The notes below the pieces were generated by a model. The model worked only from the letters and a program-made list of their open reading frames with translations. It was not told the origin of the DNA and did no database searches. DNA of 64,000 nt from Chloroflexota bacterium (GTDB lineage Bacteria > Chloroflexota > Dehalococcoidia > DSTF01 > RBG-16-68-14): assembly GCA_029262675.1 (NCBI GenBank), contig JAJCYW010000016.1:1-64000 (forward strand). The letters are read 5' to 3'. A program made the position numbers and the translations under genes. Of this stretch, positions 40,312 to 49,185 are shown piece by piece (position 1 is the first letter of the stretch; every line of letters begins with the position of its first letter).

Positions 40312-43300
40312 CTAGGCCTTCGGGTTCACCGGCGGCTGTGGCGGGTTCGGGCCGGCGCAGGTGCTGCCGAAGCGGCCGAAGACGAACTGCAGGTCGTTGA
40401 TGTCGATGTCTTCGTCCTGCTGCGCCCCGGACGGCTCCAGGTTCATGAAGTCGTTGTAGATCAGGCTGCCCTTCTCCACGCCCCAACGGAACGCGATCGC
40501 CTGGGCATCGACTGCGTCGACCGAGCAGTCGGGCTCAACGTCGCCCTCAAGGTAACGGAACGTAATATCCGCGTCGTCGCAAGCGAAGATCGGGATGGCG
40601 TGACCCTGCTCGTCGCCGAGGTCGCAGTTCACGTTGTTGATCTGAACCACAACGCCGTTGTCCTGGTTAGGCTTCATCTGCGAGTAGAGTTCCGGCTGCG
40701 GGTAGACGTCGATGCGTGCCAGCGCGGCCAGGTTATCGATGGCCGGTGCGCCCTTCTGCGTGACACAACCGATGCGGGCAACGCCCTCGAGCTGCGGCTT
40801 GCTCGCCGAGTCCTCGATGATGCAGATTGCACCCGCAGTCACCCAGTCGGCGCCCGTGGTCAGGTCAACACAGACCTTCTTGTTGTTGTACAGGACCTCG
40901 AACTCAAACGCGGCGATCTGTTGCACGGCACTGGGGTCTTTGGGATCCTGTGACGTGATCGCCTGGTTGAGTTGCTCCGTGAGCGTGCCAATATCGGTTC
41001 CTGCCAGGCAGTCGGTCGGCGGGACCTTGGAGCCCTGGCGGGTCAGCCACACGTTCTGCAACGAAGGGCTCTTCTGCATGCGGGGATTTGGTGGCGGCGC
41101 GACGCAGTTGATCGTCAGGTCGCTGAGGTTCGGCACAACGTCTATCCGGACGAAGCCGCTGTAGAACGCAAATACCGAGCCGCTGGTGACCTGGACCGTC
41201 GCGAGGAGGGGCGGGGACGGCGAGGGCGGGAGCGTGCTTGCGTCGTACGGTAACTGCACCACATCGGTGGAAGATTCCGCGCCTGAGCACGTCATGCTGA
41301 TCTGCACGAAGTCGCCGACGTAGGTGCTGACCGGCAACGGCTTCTCAGTCTCCGTAAGGCAACCGTGATTGACGGTGTAGCCTGTCGGATCGAGGCCGAG
41401 GTTGGTGTTGTCAAACTGTGCCCGCACGGCGCTGGCCGGATCGCAATCTGGCCACGCGATCTCGTCCGCTGCCTGTGCCGCGGGATTGTAGATGAGATCG
41501 TCTCCATAATGGATGAAGCTCTGGGCTATGAAGTATCCCTGGGGAGGGGCTACGAGAATCTCCACTGCCAGCGTGAACTTCTCACCCACAGGAACGTCAC
41601 ACGTGGTGGGCCTGGTCACTTCATCACAATTGCCGCCAGCTACGTTCAAGATCATCTCTGGAGGCGGCTCCTCAACGGAGCCTTCGTAGGCGCCTATGTC
41701 GCACTTGGCCCCTTGCGGCCGAGAAACCCCGCGCTGATCTGCGCTAAGAACGCAGTTTGATAGTGGAACGACGTCCGTTGCAGAGCTGCCGAGTAGCAGT
41801 GCGTGAGTGCGCGTGAGACCGCCGTTGTCCAGGAGGAGGCCAATGAGCGGATTGGTGTCATTGGAGTCTCCGGTTCCGCCCAGCGCGCAAGTGCCGTCGC
41901 TGACCATGTTATATCCGCCGGAGATGATGGTCGTGTTCGCAAAGTCGCAGTCGGGGCCAACTGGGTTGGTGATTATGGTGTTTTGAAGGCCAACAGACCC
42001 TGCGAAGGCATAGAGCGAATCGTTGACCGTGACGTTGGTTAGCGTGATAGAGCCGCCAGGACCATGGTTGCTAATACCGCCAGAATTTCCACTCACGGTG
42101 CTGTTAGTGACATTCACTTTGGCGGTCGTGCCATTGTTGCTAATGCCGCCGCTGGTTGACTGGCCGGCCGTGTTGCGGGCAACGATACTGCCTTCGAGGG
42201 TGAACGATGCTGTGTTTGCGTTGCTGATTCCACCACCGAGGAACAAAGCACCATTGTCTGAGATCGCACTGTCTGCCAACGTAAGCGTGCCGAAGTTGGC
42301 GATGCCGCCTCCGTCACTACTTGAGTTCCCCGCAATGATGCTGCTTGTGAGTTTGAGCGTCTTACCAAGGGCGTTGGCTGCGCCACCACCAACCGTCTGG
42401 GCCGTGTTGTTTGTGACGCCGGCGCCGGAAAGCGTGGCCGTGCCGAAGTTCATGATGCCGCCACCTTCACGCGCAGAGTTGTCGCTCACGTAGCTGCCGT
42501 CTCCCGTCAAGACGCCCGAGTTGAATATGCCCCCGCCGAGAGAGCCAGCAGAGTTGTCGTGGAAACCGCTGTCGTTCACGTTCATAGTGGCGCTGGAGCC
42601 GTTGTAGATACCACCACCAGAAGACTCCGCGGTGTTGAAGGCCACAGAGTCAAATCCACCCAGCGTGACGTTTCCTCCAGCGCCGTTCATGATGCCGCCA
42701 CCCTCACTCGCCGAGTTCTGGTGGATTCGACTGGCGAAGGATGTGAGGACGCCTGCGTTGAAGATTCCGCCGCCCTTCATGGCGGCCGAGTTCCCCGTGA
42801 CGGCGGTAAAGCTTAGCGACGTGAACGCGGACGACCGGTTGAAGAGGCCACCACCGGAATCGCCTACCATTCCGTTCCTAATATCCAGGCCAGAGAGGTG
42901 AGCGGTAACCCCAACCCCTCCGGGGTCAATGTCGAACACTCTGTCGAGGCCGGCACCGTCAATTGTGGTGCTTTCTCCCGTGCCATGGTCAACGAGACCG
43001 CTAATGGTCAAGTCTTCGGTGACGTCCAGATCACCCGTCACATTCGCGTCTTCGCCCGGTCCGGCGATGGCGAGGCTGTATGTGGCAATCGCCAACTGAA
43101 TGGTATCGGCGCCGCTGCCAGCCGGGCAGGCATCAACGATTGCGTCTGTATTGGCAGCCTGAATCGCCTCCCGCAGCGAGCAGTCGCCGTCAGAGTTCAG
43201 TTCGTCCGCTGTGGTAGTGACTGCGATTGTGGCAGCGGAGGCAGGGCGGCTATCTGCTATGTCTAGCGCACAAGCTATCCCCGCAGCGACGATGACAACC

Positions 43301-43341
43301 AGAACCCACCGTCTTCGGGCCATGCTTAACGAGTGAGGCAT
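40312..43341 (-). CDS. Secreted CSLREAI/parallel beta-helix protein with cohesin-like and dockerin domains
   Basis: A 1009-residue exported protein. After a signal peptide (RRRWVLVVIVAAGIACALDI) comes the CSLREAI motif (DGDCSLREAIQAANTDAIVD), then about 450 residues of right-handed beta-helix repeats with many GGGIFN/GGGIAN turns and SVEGN-like SxxxN steps. Residues about 600-780 hold a cohesin-like domain close to that of the 18987 protein (FIHYGDDLIYNP, DEIAWPDCD, STYVGDFVQISMTC), followed by another beta domain. The C terminus is a dockerin-like pair (GDVEPDCSVDAVDAQAI and EDIDINDLQFVFGRFGS). I use ATG 43341, which has a GGGGGAG ribosome site and a canonical promoter upstream. Confidence 0.82.
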   Translation of the reverse strand: MPHSLSMARRRWVLVVIVAAGIACALDIADSRPASAATIAVTTTADELNSDGDCSLREAIQAANTDAIVDACPAGSGADTIQLAIATYSLAIAGPGEDANVTGDLDVTEDLTISGLVDHGTGESTTIDGAGLDRVFDIDPGGVGVTAHLSGLDIRNGMVGDSGGGLFNRSSAFTSLSFTAVTGNSAAMKGGGIFNAGVLTSFASRIHQNSASEGGGIMNGAGGNVTLGGFDSVAFNTAESSGGGIYNGSSATMNVNDSGFHDNSAGSLGGGIFNSGVLTGDGSYVSDNSAREGGGIMNFGTATLSGAGVTNNTAQTVGGGAANALGKTLKLTSSIIAGNSSSDGGGIANFGTLTLADSAISDNGALFLGGGISNANTASFTLEGSIVARNTAGQSTSGGISNNGTTAKVNVTNSTVSGNSGGISNHGPGGSITLTNVTVNDSLYAFAGSVGLQNTIITNPVGPDCDFANTTIISGGYNMVSDGTCALGGTGDSNDTNPLIGLLLDNGGLTRTHALLLGSSATDVVPLSNCVLSADQRGVSRPQGAKCDIGAYEGSVEEPPPEMILNVAGGNCDEVTRPTTCDVPVGEKFTLAVEILVAPPQGYFIAQSFIHYGDDLIYNPAAQAADEIAWPDCDPASAVRAQFDNTNLGLDPTGYTVNHGCLTETEKPLPVSTYVGDFVQISMTCSGAESSTDVVQLPYDASTLPPSPSPPLLATVQVTSGSVFAFYSGFVRIDVVPNLSDLTINCVAPPPNPRMQKSPSLQNVWLTRQGSKVPPTDCLAGTDIGTLTEQLNQAITSQDPKDPSAVQQIAAFEFEVLYNNKKVCVDLTTGADWVTAGAICIIEDSASKPQLEGVARIGCVTQKGAPAIDNLAALARIDVYPQPELYSQMKPNQDNGVVVQINNVNCDLGDEQGHAIPIFACDDADITFRYLEGDVEPDCSVDAVDAQAIAFRWGVEKGSLIYNDFMNLEPSGAQQDEDIDINDLQFVFGRFGSTCAGPNPPQPPVNPKA

Positions 43342-43420
43342 AGCGCAACTCCCCCGGGCCGCCAAGCCTATGCGGGGATGCAAAGCAGATGTCTGGTTTA
43401 AGCGGCCACCAGTCACCGCA

Positions 43421-43448
43421 ATTGTACACCGAGATCAGCGCTTGTCAA
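43421..43448 (-). promoter_or_regulatory. Canonical promoter of the beta-helix gene
   Basis: TTGACA (43448-43443) and TACAAT (43426-43421) on the minus strand with a 16-bp spacer, about 80 bp upstream of the ATG at 43341. Confidence 0.6.
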
Positions 43449-43540
43449 GCAGCTAGTTGAGAGAACAGAGTGGGGATCTTGACGCGCTCGTCAGGCGGGG
43501 CCTGGGCAACTTGCGCATCTAGTCTGGCCAGCGGATTATA

Positions 43541-43624
43541 GGCTCGGCCATCGGCTCTTGGCCTCTGGCCCCGTGATATCCACCGCCCGCTGTAAAGGGT
43601 CCGCTGCTATCTCTTGGCCTCTGG
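43541..43624. repeat. 28-bp direct repeat, right copy, plus a partial copy
   Basis: An exact copy of the 40227-40254 sequence at 43541-43568, and its 14-base 3' part again at 43611-43624. No gene is supported in 43449-43640. Confidence 0.8.
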
Positions 43625-43640
43625 CCGTGCCTGCAGCGGC

Positions 43641-45692
43641 CTACTCTTCGTTTTCGGTTGGTTCGCTCAGGGGCGGCCGTACGGCGGCGTAGGCGGCGCT
43701 GATAGCGTAGCCGCCGGGGCTAAGGCTCTCCAACAGCTCTTGGGCGCGCTGTTGGCCGAATCTCTCGCGCAGCGCCTCGTCCGTCGCGCCGTTGACCAGT
43801 GTCGGCGGCGCAACCGGCTCCTCGTAACCTGGCAGCACCCGGAAGATATGCACGGCGTCCTTCGGCCCGCTCGAAAACGATTCCGCATTCCGGAAGTAGG
43901 GGTGGCTCTCGAAGAAGGGCAGCAGGCTGAGCGAGCTGAAGCCCGCGTCGTCGCCAGTCAGCATCACGTAGCCGATGCGGTTCTCGTTGAGATCCGTGAT
44001 CAGGTCGCGCTCCGAAAGGCCGACGTAATACCCCTGTACCTCGTGGCGGCGCAGGTAGAGCCAGGGCTCCGCGGCCGTGTCCGGCATCTGGTGGTCTTCC
44101 CAGCGGAAGAGCGTGCTGCGGCGTGTGGCGGATAGCGGGCTGCCCTCGAAGTCGACGCGCGTCGTTGGCAGCTGCCACCAGGGGTAGCGGCCCTCCGTCA
44201 GCGTGTAGAGGTGTGTGGCGTAGAGCCGGCCGGACATGATCGTCGTCCCCGGCGGCACGTTCTCCGCGACCCACGCGGCCGCTTCATTCGCTAACGGGTT
44301 ATCCCAGTGCGCCTGTGTCACCACGGTCGCGTCGAACGCATCCTGCCTGTCGGCGAAACGTTGCGTCTCGCTCAGCGCGAACGCGCCGAATCCGGCCAGC
44401 AGCAGCCCCGCGGCGACCGCGCCGCCGAGCGCGCCAGAGTCGTGCTCCGCGGCGAGCTCGGCTAGCCAGCGCGCGAAGTCGATCGCGGCGCGGGCCAGTG
44501 CCAGGTAGGAGAGGTAGATGACGGGCAGAAGGTCGCGCAGGTGCAGCCCGCGGTTCGCGACGAACAGCGCGAATGGCAGGAACAGAAGCAGCCCCAGCAG
44601 TAGCAGGCGGTCGCCGAATGACCCGCGCGCCGCGCGGTAGGCGACGTAGGCCCAGGCGACGCCGATCAGCGGCAGCGGTTGTATCCACGATGACAGCGCG
44701 CCCGTGGTGTAGTCCGGCACGTTCTGGACGTAGTTCGCGGAGAACGACCAGGCGGCGTGTTGCTCCAAGCCAATCACGAGTAGGCCGCCCCAAGCCAGCA
44801 GCAGCGCAGCTGTCGCTGTCCAGCGGGTGCGGAGAGCCGGAGATCGGCCGCCGCCGCGCCGTGCCAAGAAGATCGCGGCGACGAGCCCAGCGAGCAAGCA
44901 AGCGGTACCCGCAGCGAGCCAGGCGGCGGCGCCGGACGGCTCGCCGAGCAGATAGATGTCGCCCGTCACGGCGTAGGTGTACGGCCACCACCAACCGGCG
45001 ATGGCCAGGAAACCGGCGCTGTACGAACCCAGCAGCGTTCTCGGCCTGCTCACGGCCGGACCCAGCAGCAGCACCAGCAGGAAGGGCAGCGGCAGCCAGA
45101 GCAGCGCCGATTCCTTCGTCAGCATCGCCAGACCCAGCGCGCCGCCGGAGACGGCCGCCCACCCCGGCTTGCCGCCCATCACGGCGGGATAGAGACAGAG
45201 CAACGTGAGTAGCAGGAAGAACGTCTGGACGGTGTCCACGTCGAGGCTGGAGCCGATGCCCGTCAGCAGCGCCGACGACAGCACTGCCACGGCGGCGAGC
45301 AATCCCGCTTCCCGGCCGAAGAGCCGCCAACCGATAGCTAGCAGCAGCGCTGCGCTGCCGAGCGCGAAAAGCTTGGTCACCCAGCGCGCGCTATCGAGCG
45401 AGTAGCCGGCGACGCTGAAGTCGGCGGCCAGCAGCGCGGGGAATATGGGGCCGCGGTGATGGACGCGCTCGCCGGTGGAGTAGGTGAACCCCTTACCCTG
45501 CTCCAAGTTGAGCGCTTCCGAGACGTAGAGCGATTCGTCCGGCGTCAGCGCGCCGCCGTCGGCGGCAAGCAGCGGAACGGCGAGGGCGACCAGGATGGCG
45601 ATAGCGGCCGCGATCGCCGCGCCCTGGAGTAGACGTGTGGATGGCGCAGTCGGGCGGGCATAGCCCGCCAGCGGCGCTTGGATCGTAGAGAT
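43641..45692 (-). CDS. GT39/PMT-like glycosyltransferase with a probable near-cognate start
   Basis: A polytopic GT-C glycosyltransferase of about 683 residues. The first loop holds the family's acidic motif (LTPDESLYVSEALNL), followed by YSTGERVHHRGPIFPALLAA, a block of hydrophobic helices and a C-terminal extracytoplasmic domain from about residue 480. The first canonical start (TTG 45506) lies after the DE motif and the first helix, which cannot be the real N terminus. Upstream the frame is open to a TGA and has no ATG, GTG or TTG; an ATC at 45692 sits 7 nt after a perfect AAGGAGG (45700-45706). Near-cognate initiation or a G-to-C error in an ATG would explain this. The sugar and acceptor are unknown. 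Confidence 0.75.
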   Translation of the reverse strand: MSTIQAPLAGYARPTAPSTRLLQGAAIAAAIAILVALAVPLLAADGGALTPDESLYVSEALNLEQGKGFTYSTGERVHHRGPIFPALLAADFSVAGYSLDSARWVTKLFALGSAALLLAIGWRLFGREAGLLAAVAVLSSALLTGIGSSLDVDTVQTFFLLLTLLCLYPAVMGGKPGWAAVSGGALGLAMLTKESALLWLPLPFLLVLLLGPAVSRPRTLLGSYSAGFLAIAGWWWPYTYAVTGDIYLLGEPSGAAAWLAAGTACLLAGLVAAIFLARRGGGRSPALRTRWTATAALLLAWGGLLVIGLEQHAAWSFSANYVQNVPDYTTGALSSWIQPLPLIGVAWAYVAYRAARGSFGDRLLLLGLLLFLPFALFVANRGLHLRDLLPVIYLSYLALARAAIDFARWLAELAAEHDSGALGGAVAAGLLLAGFGAFALSETQRFADRQDAFDATVVTQAHWDNPLANEAAAWVAENVPPGTTIMSGRLYATHLYTLTEGRYPWWQLPTTRVDFEGSPLSATRRSTLFRWEDHQMPDTAAEPWLYLRRHEVQGYYVGLSERDLITDLNENRIGYVMLTGDDAGFSSLSLLPFFESHPYFRNAESFSSGPKDAVHIFRVLPGYEEPVAPPTLVNGATDEALRERFGQQRAQELLESLSPGGYAISAAYAAVRPPLSEPTENEE

Positions 45693-45812
45693 AGGCGCGC
45701 CTCCTTGCGGTCCTGAACGGCAGTGTCATTGTTCCGCGCGCAGCACCCCGCCCGGCATAGGGGAATGCCCTAGGATTGGACGCGGAGCGCCGTTCGCGCC
45801 GTTCGCGCGGAT

Positions 45813-46024
45813 CGCAGGACCTGCGGGTGCCGCGTTACGCGGAGGCATCCACGGCCAGCGCGGCGGCCTGCACGATACCGGCGCAAGTCTGGTAGAGCCT
45901 GTCGGGCAATCTGCGCAGGAGCTGCGGGTGGGGCGTTAGACGGAGGTATCCACGGTCATCGCGGCGTCCTGCACGGTTCCTTCACGATATTGGCGCAGGT
46001 TTGGCAGGAGTTGCAGGTGCGGGC
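45813..46024 (-). pseudogene. Two tandem echoes of the response-regulator 3' end
   Basis: Downstream of the response-regulator stop, two further diverged copies of its last codons and stop follow at roughly 100-bp intervals. One ends DAAMTVDTSV-TAA (stop at 45936-45938), the other ends IVQAAALAVDASA-TAA (stop at 45835-45837); the gene itself ends AAAMTVDTSA-TAA. Each stop is followed by a CACC(C/T)GCA...CTCCTGC-like sequence, so the 3' flank was copied too. The 45693-46024 gap holds nothing else recognisable. Confidence 0.75.
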
Positions 46025-46711
46025 TTACGCGGACGTATCCACGGTCATCGCGGCGGCCTGCGCGGCGTCCTTCACGATAATGGCGTAGCCCTGGTAGGGG
46101 ATGGTGCGCAACAACTGCGGATCTTCGCCCATCGACCGCAGTTTGCGGCGGAGGTTGCTGACGTGCGCGCGCACGACCTCGGCGCCGCCGGTGTCCGGCG
46201 GGTAGCCCCAGACGTCCTGCAGGAGCACCTCCGGTGAGACAAATTCACCTGGTTGCTCCATCAGGCAGCGCAGCAGGCGGCACTCGGTCGGTGTCACGGT
46301 GAGCGAGCCGCCCGTCTCGAAGAGCAGCCGCCGCGTCGCACAGTCCAGCGCCAGCGTGCCCAGCCGCATCACTTCGCTCTCAGCGACCTGCCGCGGGCGG
46401 GACGACAGCAGCCGGGAGATCTCGCGGCCCAGCGCGGACCCGTCCAGCGGCTTCTCGACGAGGCCGTGGTCGCCCTTGCGGTAGAAGGGCGGGAGGCCGG
46501 CCGATACCATGCTGGCCGAAGGCGGGGCCAGGAAGATGACGGACGGCATGTCCTGCACGCCGTCCCGTCCCAGCCAGCGCCAGAAGCCGTCCAGCTCATC
46601 GTCGGGCAGGACGCTGTCGAGGCAGACAACGTCGATGTGGACGCGCGACATAGTGCGCTGCGCGTCGTTCAGCCTGCGCGCCGTCAGGACGTTGTGGCCG
46701 AGCGACTGCAC
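46025..46711 (-). CDS. OmpR-type response regulator, probably frameshifted at its 5' end
   Basis: A 228-residue frame with the end of a receiver domain (IDVVCLDSVLPDDELDGFW carries the phospho-acceptor-type Asp, VEKPLDGSALG the conserved Lys) and a complete winged-helix DNA-binding domain (SLTVTPTECRLLRCLMEQPG, VVRAHVSNLRRKLRSMGEDP, LLRTIPYQGYAI). The receiver's first strand is in frame upstream (FLLLSPDSALLKVAEYYV), but no start codon precedes it. A GTG at 46829, 7 nt after a CATAAT box, opens the neighbouring frame (VAKSLPAQNDLDQSNRQ), so a one-base frameshift probably separates them. No histidine kinase is adjacent. Confidence 0.72.
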   Translation of the reverse strand: MQSLGHNVLTARRLNDAQRTMSRVHIDVVCLDSVLPDDELDGFWRWLGRDGVQDMPSVIFLAPPSASMVSAGLPPFYRKGDHGLVEKPLDGSALGREISRLLSSRPRQVAESEVMRLGTLALDCATRRLLFETGGSLTVTPTECRLLRCLMEQPGEFVSPEVLLQDVWGYPPDTGGAEVVRAHVSNLRRKLRSMGEDPQLLRTIPYQGYAIIVKDAAQAAAMTVDTSA

Positions 46712-46992
46712 GTAGTACTCAGCGACCTTCAGCAGCGCGCTGTCGGGGCTAAGCAGAAGAAACTGGGCTGAATGCTCGTTGCCGATTTGATTGATCCAGG
46801 TCGTTCTGCGCCGGCAGAGATTTTGCCACCGCCCCTATTATGCCACACTTGTCAAGCCCTTCGTTAAACGAGGTAGTGGCAACCCGTTCCAGCCGCCGGG
46901 ACCACGTCTGGGCAACCTCATGCCGGAGGCATGGGCCTCCAAGTGCTGCGCCTTGCCCGCTGCCTGCCGGCTCCATACACTGCCTAGGCGAT

Positions 46993-48042
<1,050 letters not shown>

Positions 48043-48044
48043 GA

Positions 48045-48782
48045 ATGCGCTCCGTACTTGCAGCCGCCTTCTTGAGCATCGGCATGGTGGCTCTCGCCGT
48101 GGCCTGCCTGGACCAAGACGAGGCCTGCGCGCAGGAAGGCGGCATCGTCTCCGCCATTCCTTGGGCGGACGACGAGACGGCTGACTACGTGTGGCTGGAC
48201 GACAAGACCGCCGAAGTTTGCGGCGAGGGCACCCTGTCGGTCGCGCGCGACGGCGGCCAGTTCACGCTGTCGCTGGCGTTCACGGCTGGCGATGACAGCG
48301 ACGTCTCGACCATCGTCGTTGACGCCCAAACGCTTCAGCCCGAGTCCGTGCGCCGCGAGCGGCTCATCGACGGCGAGTCCGAGATCGTCGAGGCCGAATA
48401 CGACGACGCCGAGAAAGTGATCCGCGTCGTGGAGATAATCAATGACAAGCGGCGGGAGGTCCCGCGCCGCCTGGACGACGACGTCTACTTCGACAACGAG
48501 ATGTCGCTCTTCCTCTGGCGGACCCTGCGATTTGAAGCCGGGTACGAAACCGAATACAATACCGTCTTGGCGAACCAGGGCGGTGCGCAGCGCGAGGTAC
48601 GCCTACGCGTCGATAGCATAGAGACGATCACGGTACCCGCCGGCACCTTCGACGCCTGGCGTGTCGAGATCGTGGCCGGCGACGTTAACCAACTTGCCTG
48701 GTTCACCGACACGCCCGAGCATTACCTGCTCCAGTACCACAACAGCGTTCAGATCTTCCAGCTCAACTCGCCGATTCCGTAG
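48045..48782 (+). CDS. Hypothetical lipoprotein (DUF3108-like)
   Basis: A 245-residue exported protein. The signal LAAAFLSIGMVALAVACLDQ has a lipobox-like AVAC. The body is beta-rich with PESVRRERLIDGESEIVEAEY, a central FLWRTLRFEAGYETEYNTVL and IETITVPAGTFDAWRVEIVA, the last typical of DUF3108-type domains. The function is unknown. It follows ltaE closely and its 3' end overlaps the convergent small membrane gene by about 34 bp. Confidence 0.7.
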   Translation: MRSVLAAAFLSIGMVALAVACLDQDEACAQEGGIVSAIPWADDETADYVWLDDKTAEVCGEGTLSVARDGGQFTLSLAFTAGDDSDVSTIVVDAQTLQPESVRRERLIDGESEIVEAEYDDAEKVIRVVEIINDKRREVPRRLDDDVYFDNEMSLFLWRTLRFEAGYETEYNTVLANQGGAQREVRLRVDSIETITVPAGTFDAWRVEIVAGDVNQLAWFTDTPEHYLLQYHNSVQIFQLNSPIP

Positions 48783-49054
48783 CCTTCGGCCGCCGCCGTC
48801 CGCGCCACCGTCGGCGTCGGCGCCGGCGACTCGTCGTCGCCGCCATCACCGTCCGCCAGCAGCCCGAGGCCGATGCCGATCGCCAGCGTGATGATGGCCG
48901 CGGCCAGCCACTTCGTGCTGCGGCGGCGCAGGAACCTGACGGCAAAGTCCTGTAACCCGGTCAGCAGTGGGATGTACCAGGGTCGCGCTTCGCTCTCGCG
49001 GCTCTCTGCGGTGCTGCGGCGGCGACGGGGGCGGGGCTTTCGGCGTGGCGGCAT
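48749..49054 (-). CDS. Small basic membrane protein
   Basis: A 101-residue protein: a very basic N terminus (MPPRRKPRPRRRRSTAESRE), an amphipathic segment, one membrane helix (KWLAAAIITLAIGIGLGLLA) and an acidic or Thr/Pro tail. I do not recognise a family. Its reality is supported by a TACACT box 9 nt before the ATG, the leaderless pattern seen at other genes. It overlaps the convergent lipoprotein gene at its end. Confidence 0.55.
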   Translation of the reverse strand: MPPRRKPRPRRRRSTAESRESEARPWYIPLLTGLQDFAVRFLRRRSTKWLAAAIITLAIGIGLGLLADGDGGDDESPAPTPTVARTAAAEGYGIGELSWKI

Positions 49055-49063
49055 GGCAAGGAG

Positions 49064-49069
49064 AGTGTA
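49064..49069 (-). promoter_or_regulatory. Predicted leaderless -10 box of the small membrane gene
   Basis: TACACT on the minus strand, ending 9 nt before the ATG at 49054. Confidence 0.35.
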
Positions 49070-49185
49070 ATCGATCTTTGCCGGCGGGTTGCGCTGGCGG
49101 GCCGCACGGGCGGGGCCACAGCGCGACTGCTATACTCCCGCCGTATATCATACGGCCGTATCTGGAAGAGAAGCGGGAGGACGAC

